Shown piece after piece: positions 38,836-47,605 of a stretch of 64,000 nt of DNA. Both the position numbers and the translations under genes were made by a program. Position 1 is the first letter of the stretch. Each line of letters begins with the position of its first letter. The stretch comes from Cupriavidus basilensis (GTDB lineage: Bacteria; Pseudomonadota; Gammaproteobacteria; Burkholderiales; Burkholderiaceae). The notes beneath the pieces are model-generated. The model saw only the letters and a list, made by a program, of their open reading frames with translations. It was not told the DNA's origin and did no database searches. Location of the stretch: NCBI RefSeq assembly GCF_008801925.2, contig NZ_CP062803.1:1426001-1490000 (forward strand), read 5' to 3'.

Positions 38836-40254
38836 TTGATCGACAAGGTCGCACAGGCGCTTCAGGCCGGTGCGGCCTTTGTTGTTTCTGGCGACGGCAC
38901 ACGGGCAGGCACGGTGGCGGTGGCACTCTCCGGCGGACGCGATTCGGTCGCGCTGCTGCACGCGCTGCGTGCAGCAGTGGTGGCGTCGTCGCTGCCGCTG
39001 CGCGTGGTGGCGCTGCATGTGCATCATGGCCTGCAGGCCGAGGCGGACCAGTGGGACGTGTTCTGCGCGACGCTATGCGCCGACTGGCAACTGCCGTTCT
39101 ACAGCCGGCGTGTCTCGGTCAGCCAGGGGCAGGGCGAAGGGCTGGAGGCGGCGGCGCGCCGCGCGCGCTACGCTGCGCTCGAAGCCATGTGCGACGAGGC
39201 CGGGGCGGAGTTGCTGCTGTTTGCCCATCACCTGGACGACCAGGTCGAGACGGTGCTGCTGCGCTTGTTCCGTGGCGCCGGGCTGGCCGGGCTTGGCGGC
39301 ATGCCGCGCCTGCGCCGGCTCGGGGCAAGGCAGCAGATTGTCTTGCTGCGTCCGTGGCTCGAGGTCGGCCGTGATGATATCGATGCGTACTGCGCCGTGA
39401 ATGCGCTGCCTTGGATCGATGATCCTTCCAATGACGATTCCCGATTCGCCCGCAACGCGCTGAGGCAGCACATGCCCGCGCTGGCCGCGGCGTTTCCCGC
39501 ATTGCGCGCCAACGTGGCGCAAGCCGCCGCCCACCTGGCACAGGCAGGCGAATTGCTTGATGCGCTGGCTACGCAATGGATGGCGGGGCTGGTGCGCACG
39601 CCACGCGATGCCAGCACGCTGGCTGAACTCGATCTTGCCGGGCTGCGCGCGCTGCCGCCGGCCGAGGCCGACGCCGTGCTGCGGCTGTGGCTGCGCGAGC
39701 TTGGCACGCAGGCCCCGTCCACCGCGCGGCTGTCCGCCATGCGCGCGCAACTGATCGAGCATGAAGGCGGCGAGCCTGCCATCCAGCACGAGACCCTGAT
39801 GTTGCATCGTTTCCGGGGGCGCGTGCTGGCCCGCCGCGCGGGGCCAGCCATCGAGTCTGAAGACCTGGCGCTGCACTGGCAGGGCGAGCCACGCCTGGCC
39901 GTGCCTGCGTGGCATGGTGAGCTGCGCTTTGCGCGCGACGATACCTTTGGCCTGCCGGAGGCAGCGCTGCGCCGGCCCCTGCGCCTCGCCGCGCGCCAGG
40001 GCGGCGAGCGCATCGTGCTGCGTCCGGGTGGACCCGCGCGCGCGCTCAAGCAGGCCTACCAGGAGGCTGGCGTGCCGATGGCGCGGCGCGCGCGGCTGCC
40101 GCTGCTGTGGTCGGGCGATCAGCTCGTGTTCGCGGCGGGCCTGGGCATGCATCGGCGCTGGCCAGATGCACCGGCCGCGCCGCGCTGGCGTGTCGAATGG
40201 GTCGAGTGGGTCGAGCCGGTTGCATCGCCCGGGCACGGCGCGGCCATCGAATAA
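38836..40254 (+). CDS. tilS: tRNA(Ile)-lysidine synthase
   Basis: TilS modifies C34 of tRNA-Ile(CAU) to lysidine. The ~472-residue protein has the PP-loop VALSGGRDSVALLHALR at the N-terminus, LHVHHGLQAEAD, FAHHLDDQVETVLLRLFRGAG and the C-terminal domain with REGGER-like RQGGERIVLRPGG. The start is uncertain. A TTG at 38,836 gives a normal N-terminus; an ATG at 38,788 would overlap accA by 35 bases and add a non-conserved tail. It lies in the usual accA-tilS-lysC order. Confidence 0.93.
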   Translation: MIDKVAQALQAGAAFVVSGDGTRAGTVAVALSGGRDSVALLHALRAAVVASSLPLRVVALHVHHGLQAEADQWDVFCATLCADWQLPFYSRRVSVSQGQGEGLEAAARRARYAALEAMCDEAGAELLLFAHHLDDQVETVLLRLFRGAGLAGLGGMPRLRRLGARQQIVLLRPWLEVGRDDIDAYCAVNALPWIDDPSNDDSRFARNALRQHMPALAAAFPALRANVAQAAAHLAQAGELLDALATQWMAGLVRTPRDASTLAELDLAGLRALPPAEADAVLRLWLRELGTQAPSTARLSAMRAQLIEHEGGEPAIQHETLMLHRFRGRVLARRAGPAIESEDLALHWQGEPRLAVPAWHGELRFARDDTFGLPEAALRRPLRLAARQGGERIVLRPGGPARALKQAYQEAGVPMARRARLPLLWSGDQLVFAAGLGMHRRWPDAPAAPRWRVEWVEWVEPVASPGHGAAIE

Positions 40255-40395
40255 GCCTCGGCAGGCCGCTTACCACCCGCGATATTCCTCGCGCGCCACT
40301 TGCCGTGGCCGTCGTCCGAGCCGCCCACACCTTGCCTTGGGACTCCCCTTCGTGTATTTTCAAGGGTTTGCACAATCGCTGGTGTCGACAAACAG

Positions 40396-41646
40396 ATGGC
40401 TCTCATCGTTCACAAATACGGTGGCACTTCGATGGGTTCTCCGGAACGCATCAAGAATGTCGCCAAGCGCGTTGCCAAATGGCATCGTGCAGGTCACCGC
40501 GTAGTCGTGGTGCCTTCGGCCATGTCAGGCGAGACCAATCGCCTGCTTGGCCTTGCCAAGGAAATTTCGGCGCAGCCGAGCCCGCGCGAGCTGGATATGC
40601 TGGCCGCCACCGGCGAGCAAGCCAGTTCCGCGTTGCTCGCGATTGCGCTGCAAGGCGAGGGCGTCGACGCGATCAGCTACACCGGCTGGCAAGTGCCGGT
40701 GAAGACCGACTCGTCCTATACCAAGGCCCGCATCGAGTCCATCGATGACGAGCGCATCCTGGCCGATCTCGACGCCGGGCGCGTGGTGGTGGTCACGGGC
40801 TTCCAGGGCATCGACGACAACGGCAACATCACCACGCTTGGCCGCGGTGGTTCCGACACCTCGGCCGTGGCGATCGCCGCCGCCATCGAGGCTGAGGAAT
40901 GCCTGATCTACACCGACGTGGACGGGGTCTACACCACCGATCCGCGCGTGGTCGAAGACGCTCGCCGCCTGGACCAGATCACCTTCGAGGAAATGCTGGA
41001 AATGGCCAGCCTGGGCTCCAAGGTGCTGCAGATCCGTTCGGTGGAATTCGCCGGCAAGTACCGCGTGAAGACCCGCGTGCTGTCGTCGCTCACCGACCCC
41101 CTGATGCCCCTCGAGCAAGAAATGCACTCGGGCACGCTGATCACTTTTGAGGAAAATTCTGAAATGGAAGCAGCCGTCATCTCCGGCATCGCCTTTGCCC
41201 GTGACGAGGCGAAGATCACCGTCCTGGGCGTGCCCGACAAGCCCGGCATCGCATACCAGATCCTGGGCCCGGTAGCCGACGCCAACATCGACGTCGACAT
41301 GATCATCCAGAACCAGTCCGTCGACGGCAAGACCGACTTCACCTTCACCGTGCCGCGCGGCGAATACCAGCGCGCGCTTGCCATCCTCAACGACGGCGTG
41401 AAGGCACATATCGGCGCCGCCAGCGTATCGGGCGACCCGAAGGTATCGAAGGTCTCGGTAGTCGGCGTGGGCATGCGCTCGCACGTCGGCATCGCCAGCA
41501 AGATGTTCCGCACGCTGTCCGAAGAAGGCATCAACATCCAGATGATCTCCACGTCGGAAATCAAGATCTCGGTGCTGATCGACGAGAAGTACATGGAGCT
41601 CGCCGTGCGCGCGCTGCATAAGGTGTTCGAGCTGGATCAGGCGTGA
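40396..41646 (+). CDS. lysC: Aspartate kinase
   Basis: Aspartokinase phosphorylates aspartate for lysine, threonine and methionine synthesis. The 416-residue protein has KYGGTSMGS at the N-terminus, FQGIDDNGNITTLGRGGSDTSAVA (substrate site) and two C-terminal ACT domains starting around ITVLGVPDKPGIAYQILG and VSVVGVGMRSHVGIASKMF, the allosteric sites for lysine/threonine. It is a monofunctional kinase; no homoserine dehydrogenase part is present. Length fits class II-like bacterial AK. Confidence 0.97.
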   Translation: MALIVHKYGGTSMGSPERIKNVAKRVAKWHRAGHRVVVVPSAMSGETNRLLGLAKEISAQPSPRELDMLAATGEQASSALLAIALQGEGVDAISYTGWQVPVKTDSSYTKARIESIDDERILADLDAGRVVVVTGFQGIDDNGNITTLGRGGSDTSAVAIAAAIEAEECLIYTDVDGVYTTDPRVVEDARRLDQITFEEMLEMASLGSKVLQIRSVEFAGKYRVKTRVLSSLTDPLMPLEQEMHSGTLITFEENSEMEAAVISGIAFARDEAKITVLGVPDKPGIAYQILGPVADANIDVDMIIQNQSVDGKTDFTFTVPRGEYQRALAILNDGVKAHIGAASVSGDPKVSKVSVVGVGMRSHVGIASKMFRTLSEEGINIQMISTSEIKISVLIDEKYMELAVRALHKVFELDQA

Positions 41647-41656
41647 TCCATGCAAG

Positions 41657-41676
41657 GCAGGCCGCGTGCGGCCTGC
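41657..41676. other. Hairpin after lysC
   Basis: GCAGGCCGC and GCGGCCTGC form a nine-base-pair stem with a two-base loop, ten bases after the lysC stop. No T-run follows, so it is not a canonical intrinsic terminator; it may mark the mRNA 3' end. Confidence 0.45.
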
Positions 41677-41724
41677 GCTTCTAACGGGCTGTGAAAGTTT
41701 TTTCAATTAGTCATCGAATCACCG

Positions 41725-41753
41725 TTGACCAATTGAAATCTGACCGATAGAAT
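41725..41753 (+). promoter_or_regulatory. Consensus sigma70-type promoter of tRNA-Ser
   Basis: TTGACC (41725-41730), a 17-base spacer and TAGAAT (41748-41753) give a near-consensus promoter, with the start expected near 41,760. A leader hairpin follows: GTTGTGTG (41763-41770) pairs with CACACAAC (41779-41786), just before the mature tRNA. Confidence 0.8.
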
Positions 41754-41796
41754 ACGCGCTTCGTTGTGTGGCCTCCCTCACACAACGGCAGATTTG

Positions 41797-41890
41797 GGAG
41801 ACGTGGCCGAGAGGTCGAAGGCACTCCCCTGCTAAGGGAGCATCCGGGCCAAAACCTGGATCGAGGGTTCGAATCCCTCCGTCTCCGCCA
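41797..41890 (+). tRNA. tRNA-Ser(GCU)
   Basis: The 94-base class II tRNA has acceptor arms GGAGACG and CGTCTCC, discriminator G and an encoded CCA. The anticodon stem CTCCC/GGGAG closes a loop CTGCTAA with GCT at 41831-41833, reading AGC/AGU serine codons. A long variable arm and a T-arm GAGGGTTCGAATCCCTC are present. It is expressed from its own promoter and ends in a strong terminator. Serine tRNA 3' ends are common integration sites, and an integrase-like remnant lies 138 bases downstream. Confidence 0.97.
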
Positions 41891-41911
41891 CTACATCAGT
41901 ATTGGCGGCAG

Positions 41912-41950
41912 AACCCCGGAAGATTGCGGTCTTCCGGGGTTTTGTTTTTT
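41912..41950 (+). terminator. Intrinsic terminator of tRNA-Ser
   Basis: AACCCCGGAAGA (41912-41923) and TCTTCCGGGGTT (41930-41941) form a perfect 12-bp stem with a TTGCGG loop. It is followed by a T-rich tract, TTTGTTTTTT. Confidence 0.93.
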
Positions 41951-42027
41951 GTGCTCCCCGTTTCACTGCTCACCTTTTCATTGCTGCCCCCGCGTGTGTG
42001 CCTGACACAGACTGACCGGGAGCCAGC

Positions 42028-42102
42028 ATGTACCTCACCCGCCGAGACGGCATCTACTACCTGTGCAAGCGCGCTGCCGTGCCGCTCAGTCAGGCTTCAT
42101 GA
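42028..42102 (+). pseudogene. Truncated start of a tyrosine-recombinase integrase
   Basis: An ATG with GGGAG at good spacing opens a 24-codon frame, MYLTRRDGIYYLCKRAA, then VPLSQAS and a stop. The pattern (basic, Y-L-x-R-R-x-G-x-Y-Y) resembles the N-terminal domain of DUF6538-type phage/ICE integrases. Homology ends where the frame runs into the antisense 3' end of FAD monooxygenase 1. With tRNA-Ser just upstream, this reads as the scar of an island whose integrase was deleted. The match is short, so moderate confidence. Confidence 0.55.
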
Positions 42103-43249
42103 CACCCATGATGCGCCGGCCGAGCGAGATACCCCACTGGGCCAGGCGCTTGTCCTCGGCCCACTGGCTTCGATCCCACGCCGCGAGTGCGTCGTCGATG
42201 CGCTCCCCGCCGGCCTGCAGCGCGCGCGCCAGGGCCACGGCATTGGCTGCCGCCTTGCCCGCGCCCGCGCCGGTATGCGGACGCGCCACGAAGGCGGCAT
42301 CGCCTAGCAGCACCGCGCGGCCAAAGCGCATGCGCGGCGCTGCGTAATCCTGGATCAGCTGCAGGAAGGGATCGCGGGTCGATGCGACCAGTGCCGCGAA
42401 CACGGGTGCGAGGCTGTCCGCCGCGGCAAGCCGCAGCGCCTGGGCATCGGCATCCTTGAGCGCGCCCGGGGGCAGCGAATGCGTGTGCTGGCGGCCATGG
42501 CGGTCCAGCAGCACGGCCGCCAGCGGTTCTCCCGCGGGCAGCGCGCGGTACCAGACCCAGTTCAGGCGCCGTTCGTTGCGCCGGGCCGATCCGTCCTCGC
42601 CGGGAATCAGGTAGGTCAGCATCTGATGTCCCGGCTCGTCCTGGAAGGCGAAAGCATCGACCAGCAGCGACCTGGCCTGCTCGCCCAGCGCTGCCTCGGG
42701 CAGCACGCCGCGCCAGGCGACATAGCCGGCATAGGCGGGTGCATCGCCGGGCAGTAGTTGCTGCCGCACGGTGGACAGTGGTCCGTCGGCGCCGACCAGC
42801 AGATCCGCGTGCTCGGTGCGGCCCGACGCGAAGCGGGCCGTCACATGATCGGCCTCGCGGTCCAGCGTGACCAGTTCCTCGCCCGCATGGATCATGCGCG
42901 GATCAAGTGCGCCTTTCATCAGCGCATAGAGTCCGTTCCAGGCGATTTGCGTCTGCGGCATGTCGATGCGGCGCACCACACCCTCGCGGTCCAGGAAGAT
43001 GCGGTCCTTTGACGGCACGCCGAACTCTGGCGGGTGCGCGACCCCGGCGAAGGCCAGCGCGTCGAGCACGCCGGGCTGCAGCACGAGCCCGCCGCCGCGG
43101 CTGTCGAGCTGCTGCGGCGAGCGCTCGAAGACATCGACATCCCAGCCGATGGCGCGCAGGCAGATTGCGGTAAAGAGCCCGCCGAGCGAGCCGCCGATCA
43201 CGATGGCGCGGTAAGGTCTGGACGTGGGCATGGTGGGCATGATGGTCAT
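42086..43249 (-). CDS. FAD-dependent monooxygenase 1 (dihydroxypyridine/hydroxynicotinate 3-monooxygenase-like)
   Basis: The ~387-residue flavoprotein has GGSLGGLFTAICLRAIGWDVDVFERS (FAD Rossmann), LLVGADGPLSTVR, YAGYVAWRG and LLGDAAFVARPHTGAG, the DG and GD motifs of group A hydroxylases. YAGYVxWRG and the loop around NWVWYRAL resemble 2,6-dihydroxypyridine 3-monooxygenase. Several ATG starts are close together (43,249, 43,240, 43,231). It follows the molybdenum hydroxylase genes on the same strand (gap of about 60 bases), so it is probably co-transcribed. Confidence 0.85.
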   Translation of the reverse strand: MTIMPTMPTSRPYRAIVIGGSLGGLFTAICLRAIGWDVDVFERSPQQLDSRGGGLVLQPGVLDALAFAGVAHPPEFGVPSKDRIFLDREGVVRRIDMPQTQIAWNGLYALMKGALDPRMIHAGEELVTLDREADHVTARFASGRTEHADLLVGADGPLSTVRQQLLPGDAPAYAGYVAWRGVLPEAALGEQARSLLVDAFAFQDEPGHQMLTYLIPGEDGSARRNERRLNWVWYRALPAGEPLAAVLLDRHGRQHTHSLPPGALKDADAQALRLAAADSLAPVFAALVASTRDPFLQLIQDYAAPRMRFGRAVLLGDAAFVARPHTGAGAGKAAANAVALARALQAGGERIDDALAAWDRSQWAEDKRLAQWGISLGRRIMGVMKPD

Positions 43250-43310
43250 GGGGTTGAGAGGTTCAGGGGGCGGGCGCCGGTCAGCGCCAGGGGGCATGGC
43301 ATGCTGCGCG

Positions 43311-45575
43311 CTACGGCGCGATTTCCCTGCGCAGCTGCTCGCCGCCCAGCGGCATGTCGCGCAGGCGCTTGCCGGTGGCATCGAACAGGGCGTTGCCGAT
43401 GGCGCCCGCGGTGGGCCCCATGGCGGCTTCGGCCACGCCGAGGAACGGCGTGCCGGGGCGGTCGATCAGGTGCACGTTGACGGTGGTCGGCACGGCGGAG
43501 AAGCGCATGATCGGATAGGCGCTCCAGTCGAAACTGCCGATGCCGCCGGTGTCAAAGCGCAGCTGCTCGTACAGCGTCCAGCTCGCAGCCTGCAGGACAC
43601 CGCCCTCGATCTGGTTGCGCACGCCATCCGGATTGACGATCTGCCCGCAATCGACGGCCACCTCCGCATGCTCCAGGCGCACCAGTCCCGTGTCGCGTAC
43701 CACGGAGATCTCCAGTGCGATCGCCATATAGCCCATCAGGTTCTTGTACCTGGCGAACGCGAAGCCGACGCCGTGGCCGGGCTTGCGGCCGCGCCGGGGC
43801 CAGCCGAACCTGGCGGCGGCAAGCTGGATCACGTCGCGCGCGCGCGGGTCTTCCAGATGCCGCAGCCGGAACGCCACGGGATCGGTGTTGGCCGCGGCGG
43901 CCAGTTCGTCCATGAAGCTCTCGATCGAGAAGACGTTCATGTGCGCGCCCAGCGAGCGCATCGCCGAGGTGCGCAGCGGCATGGTCGGCGAGAAGTGGTT
44001 GACGATGTGCGAGGCCGGGAGCTTGTAGAGCGGAATCGCATTGCGGTCGCCGCCGCCCTCGGGCTGCAGCATCGGGACCGAGGGCGCGGGGACGAAGGGC
44101 CTGGCCAGCTGGGTGGCGGGCAGTAGCCGGCCCGCGTTGACCACGCGCTCGTTATGCGAGCTGCTCCACAGCGCGTAGTCCCAGTCGACGATATGGCCAC
44201 CGGCGTCGAGCGAGGCCTTGACCTCGGTGACCATGGCCGGCGTGAAGTGGTCCCACAGGTTCTCCTGGTCACGCATCCATTGCACGCGCACCGGCTTTCC
44301 CGGCAGCGCGCGGGCCAGATAGGCGGCGTGCGCGGCGGCGTCGTCAGCGCCGTTGTGCCCGTAGCAGCCCGAGCCTTCCACGTGGATGCAGCGCAGCTTG
44401 TCCTTGGGCATCGACAGCATCTCGGCAAGGCCGTCGCGCAGCGGGTAGACGCCCTGGGAGTGGGTCCAGACGGTCAGCACGCCGTCCTGCATCTGCGCGA
44501 CGGCGCACGAGGGGCCGATCGATCCGTGCATCAGGTAGTGCTTGGTATAGCTGGCGGCCAGCGTCCTGGTGCCTGCCGGCACAGCGCCCCGCGTGTTGGC
44601 GATCTCGATGTGCTGCGTGCAAAGCGGCTTGAGCTGCGCTATCACGTCGGCGGGGCGGGGCAACGCACGCCCCTTGCTCCAGCGGCAGGCGGCGCCGAGC
44701 GCGCGCTGAGCCAGTACTGCCTGCCATTCCCCCGTGGCCACCACGGCGAGCAGGTTGCCGTCGCGCACGACGGCGATCACGCCGGGCATGGACTTGACCG
44801 CGGTCTCGTCGACCGACAGCAGGGCAGCGTCATAGGCAGGCGGCAACACCACGCGCGCATGCACCATGCCCGGCATGGCCAGGTCCTGGACATAGCTCGG
44901 CTTGCCGGTGACCTTGCCGGGAATGTCCAGCCGAGCCATCGGCGTGCCGATCACGTAGAACGATTTGGGGTCGCGCAGCGGCGAGGCGGGTGTTGCCGCG
45001 CGGTGCAGGTTCACAGCGGGCAGCAGTTCGCCGAACGACAGCGAGCGCCCGTCGGGGGCCGTGATGCGCGCATTGCCGACCGACAGCGACGCGGCATCGA
45101 CACGCAGCTGCCGCGCGGCGGCGTCGGTCAGCAGCCCGCGCACCTGGGCCGCCGCGTTGAGCAGGGCGCTGCCGCTGTCGGCCATGGTGTGGCTGCCGGC
45201 GGTCAGCCCTTCGTCCGGCGAACGGCCGGTATCGGCGCTCAGGAAGGTAATCAGCGCGGGCGCCATCTGCAGTTCTTCCGCTGCCACCTGCAGCAGCGCG
45301 GTGCGCACACCAGTGCCTAGCTCGACCTTGCCGGTGTACACCGTGACCTGGTTGTCGGGGGCGATCCTGATCCAGGCGTCGAGATAGGGATTGGTCTTCA
45401 GGCTGCCCGCCAATGCGCCGTACTGCCGCGCGACCTGCACGGCGGCACCCTCGTCGGCCAGCACCAGCTGCGCCATGGCCTTGCGGCCCGGCAGCAGCGT
45501 GAAGCCCACCACCAGCGAGCCCGAGACCAGGATGGCGCGGCGGCCCAGGTCGATGTGGTCGTCATGGCCGCTCAT
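43311..45575 (-). CDS. Tat-exported molybdopterin hydroxylase large subunit (xanthine-dehydrogenase family, IorB-like)
   Basis: The 754-residue protein is the Mo-cofactor subunit of a periplasmic oxidoreductase. A twin-arginine signal DLGRRAILVSGSLVVGF is at the N-terminus, and the body shows VYTGKVELGTGVRTALLQVAAEEL, SGCYGHNGADDAAAHAA and GVAEAAMGPTAGAIGNALFDA, the last near the catalytic glutamate. The closest remembered relatives are isoquinoline 1-oxidoreductase beta and similar aldehyde/nicotinate hydroxylases. GGAGGGGGCGCG precedes the ATG, which overlaps the stop of the [2Fe-2S] subunit gene. Confidence 0.88.
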   Translation of the reverse strand: MSGHDDHIDLGRRAILVSGSLVVGFTLLPGRKAMAQLVLADEGAAVQVARQYGALAGSLKTNPYLDAWIRIAPDNQVTVYTGKVELGTGVRTALLQVAAEELQMAPALITFLSADTGRSPDEGLTAGSHTMADSGSALLNAAAQVRGLLTDAAARQLRVDAASLSVGNARITAPDGRSLSFGELLPAVNLHRAATPASPLRDPKSFYVIGTPMARLDIPGKVTGKPSYVQDLAMPGMVHARVVLPPAYDAALLSVDETAVKSMPGVIAVVRDGNLLAVVATGEWQAVLAQRALGAACRWSKGRALPRPADVIAQLKPLCTQHIEIANTRGAVPAGTRTLAASYTKHYLMHGSIGPSCAVAQMQDGVLTVWTHSQGVYPLRDGLAEMLSMPKDKLRCIHVEGSGCYGHNGADDAAAHAAYLARALPGKPVRVQWMRDQENLWDHFTPAMVTEVKASLDAGGHIVDWDYALWSSSHNERVVNAGRLLPATQLARPFVPAPSVPMLQPEGGGDRNAIPLYKLPASHIVNHFSPTMPLRTSAMRSLGAHMNVFSIESFMDELAAAANTDPVAFRLRHLEDPRARDVIQLAAARFGWPRRGRKPGHGVGFAFARYKNLMGYMAIALEISVVRDTGLVRLEHAEVAVDCGQIVNPDGVRNQIEGGVLQAASWTLYEQLRFDTGGIGSFDWSAYPIMRFSAVPTTVNVHLIDRPGTPFLGVAEAAMGPTAGAIGNALFDATGKRLRDMPLGGEQLRREIAP

Positions 45576-46081
45576 CGCGCCCCCTCCTTGCCGCCCTCGG
45601 CCTTGACCATGCCCGGGCGCACGGCGCCGGGCATGCCGGCCACGGCGCGGATGGCCGCCAGGATGCGCATATGGGTGCCGCACCGGCACAGGTTGGGTTC
45701 CATGTGCGCGCGTAGCTCGGCCTCGGTGGGATGCGCGTTGACCTCCAGCAGGGCCTGCGCGCGCATGATCATGCCTGCGATGCAGTAGCCGCATTGCGCC
45801 GCCTGGTGGTCGATGAAGGCCTTCTGCAAGGGCCCCGGCCTGTCGGCGGTGCCCAGGCTCTCGATGGTGCGCACCGGCCGGGCACCGACCGATGCCACCG
45901 GCATCAGGCACGAAAACACCGCGCGGTCGCCGACGATGACGGTGCAGGCGCCGCACTGGCCCAGGCCGCAGCCGAACTTGGCGCCGTGCAGGTGCAGCTC
46001 GCCGCGCAGGGCATAGAGCAGCGGCGTGGACGGATCGATGTCCAGCGCGTGGCTGGCGCCGTTGACGGTGAGCTTGATCAT
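45572..46081 (-). CDS. [2Fe-2S] subunit of the molybdenum hydroxylase (IorA-like)
   Basis: The 169-residue protein binds two [2Fe-2S] clusters. The plant-type site has Cys38, Cys43, Cys46 and Cys58 (GCGLGQCGACT...FSC). The second has Cys97, Cys100, Cys132 and Cys134 (QCGYCIAG...NLCRCGT). It passes electrons from the Mo centre to a cytochrome. It has no export signal; such subunits travel with the Tat-targeted partner. It overlaps both neighbours by 4 bases (ATGA), giving tight coupling. Confidence 0.93.
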   Translation of the reverse strand: MIKLTVNGASHALDIDPSTPLLYALRGELHLHGAKFGCGLGQCGACTVIVGDRAVFSCLMPVASVGARPVRTIESLGTADRPGPLQKAFIDHQAAQCGYCIAGMIMRAQALLEVNAHPTEAELRAHMEPNLCRCGTHMRILAAIRAVAGMPGAVRPGMVKAEGGKEGAR

Positions 46082-47358
46082 CTCGATTCGTCCTCTTTCC
46101 TGAGTTTAGCGATGGTGTCCTGCACGCCGGTCCACGGCGGCTGCCGGGTGTAGGTGGCGCGCAGGTAGGCCGCCAGGTCGGCAAGCTGCTGGTCGTCGAA
46201 GGCTTGTGCGAACGCTGGCATGTAGTGCATCGCGTTCTCGCCGTTCCACGCCACGCCTTGCAGCATCATCTGGATGGTGTTGCGCGGCGTGCTCGCGTTG
46301 ACCGCGGAACTGGTGGCGAGGCTGGGGCGGCCACCCACGCTCTGCATTGGCGAACCGGTGCCATGGCAGGCGGCGCAAGCGCCGGTGAAGAGCGTCGCGC
46401 CGCGCGCGATGGCGGACTGGTCGGTCACGGCCGCCGAGACCGGCACCACGGCGGGCGCGGGTGCCGGCTTTTGCAGCGACATCAGATAGCTCGCAATGGC
46501 ATCGACGTCCGCCTCTGGCACGGTGGCCAGTTCGAGCGTGACCGGCAGCATCGGCCCGGCTGCCGCGCCATGCGCCGCGGAGATGCCGGTGCGCAGGTAT
46601 GTGCTTAGCTGCGCCCTGGTCCAGGGCACGGGCCCGCTCGCCAGGCGGTTCAGCGGCGGCGCTTCCCAGTTGTCCACCACGCCGCCGTCGAAGGCGCGGC
46701 CCGGCTTTTCCCCGCCGATGGCATTGAGCGGCGAGTGGCAGGCGGCGCAGTGGCCAAGTCCGTCCACCAGCAGGCGGCCGCGGTGCCAGGCCTCATCCTG
46801 CGCGGGATCGTGTTGCGCTTCGCCGGGTCGCAGGAACAGCACGTTCCAGAAGGCGACCAGGGGCCGGAAGTTGAGCGGGAAGATCAGCGCATTGGTAGGC
46901 GGCCTGGCCGTTACGGGCTCGCGCCGCATCAGGTAGGCATAGGCCGCCTCGATCTCGCGGTCCGACATCCTGGTGAAGTGGATGTACGGAAAGGCCGGAT
47001 AGAGCTGGTGGCCGTCGCGCGCGATGCCGCGCCGCATGGCACGCGTGAAGGCGTCCAGCGACCAGTTGCCGATGCCGGTTTGCACATCGGGCGTGATGTT
47101 GGTCGAGTAGATCGTGCCGAACGGCGTGACCAGCGGCAGGCCGCCAGCGAAGGGCTGGCCGCCCTTGGCCGTATGGCATACCGCGCAGTCGCCGAGCGCC
47201 ACCACGCGGGCGCCCTCCAGTGTCAGTGCGCGGTCGACGGAGGCAGGCGCGGGCGTGGCGACCGGCGCGATGGCTGGCTCCCACATGATGCCGGCGGCAG
47301 CTAGCAGGGCAACCGCCGCCGCCCCTGCCGCCGCGAGAAGGATGGGCCGGCGTTTCAT
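46078..47358 (-). CDS. Triheme c-type cytochrome, electron acceptor of the molybdenum hydroxylase
   Basis: The 426-residue protein has an N-terminal hydrophobic signal/anchor (about residues 5-24) and three heme-c sites CxxCH at about 58-62, 204-208 and 328-332. Architecture and gene order match the membrane cytochrome c subunit of three-component alcohol/aldehyde dehydrogenases and hydroxylases. It would carry electrons to the respiratory chain in the periplasm. It is the first gene of the unit, with 4-base overlap to the [2Fe-2S] gene. Confidence 0.92.
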   Translation of the reverse strand: MKRRPILLAAAGAAAVALLAAAGIMWEPAIAPVATPAPASVDRALTLEGARVVALGDCAVCHTAKGGQPFAGGLPLVTPFGTIYSTNITPDVQTGIGNWSLDAFTRAMRRGIARDGHQLYPAFPYIHFTRMSDREIEAAYAYLMRREPVTARPPTNALIFPLNFRPLVAFWNVLFLRPGEAQHDPAQDEAWHRGRLLVDGLGHCAACHSPLNAIGGEKPGRAFDGGVVDNWEAPPLNRLASGPVPWTRAQLSTYLRTGISAAHGAAAGPMLPVTLELATVPEADVDAIASYLMSLQKPAPAPAVVPVSAAVTDQSAIARGATLFTGACAACHGTGSPMQSVGGRPSLATSSAVNASTPRNTIQMMLQGVAWNGENAMHYMPAFAQAFDDQQLADLAAYLRATYTRQPPWTGVQDTIAKLRKEDESR

Positions 47359-47605
47359 GCCTGGCCTGCCGAGAGTCGATGCCGGTTCATTGCGGGAATC
47401 CTTGTATCGATAGAGGCCCGCGGCGCGCATTGCTTGCATCGGGACCTTTGGCAGCGGCGGGAAGGCGCGGCTCAACTTGCATGGTAGGAGCCGTGTCGAC
47501 CGGCAACAATCAGACGAGTGGTCTGTGGCGCCCAAACCAAAGTATGAGAGGGCGGGCGGTGCTCGACCCGGCCGAGCACGCCGATCGCCTGCCGGCTACC
47601 CGCAT

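Noticed and set aside
40255..40395. Lysine riboswitch before lysC
   Set aside because: The 141-base gap is too short and shows none of the expected stems.
41657..41676. Hairpin after lysC as intrinsic terminator
   Set aside because: The stem is good but there is no T-run, so I list it only as a hairpin.
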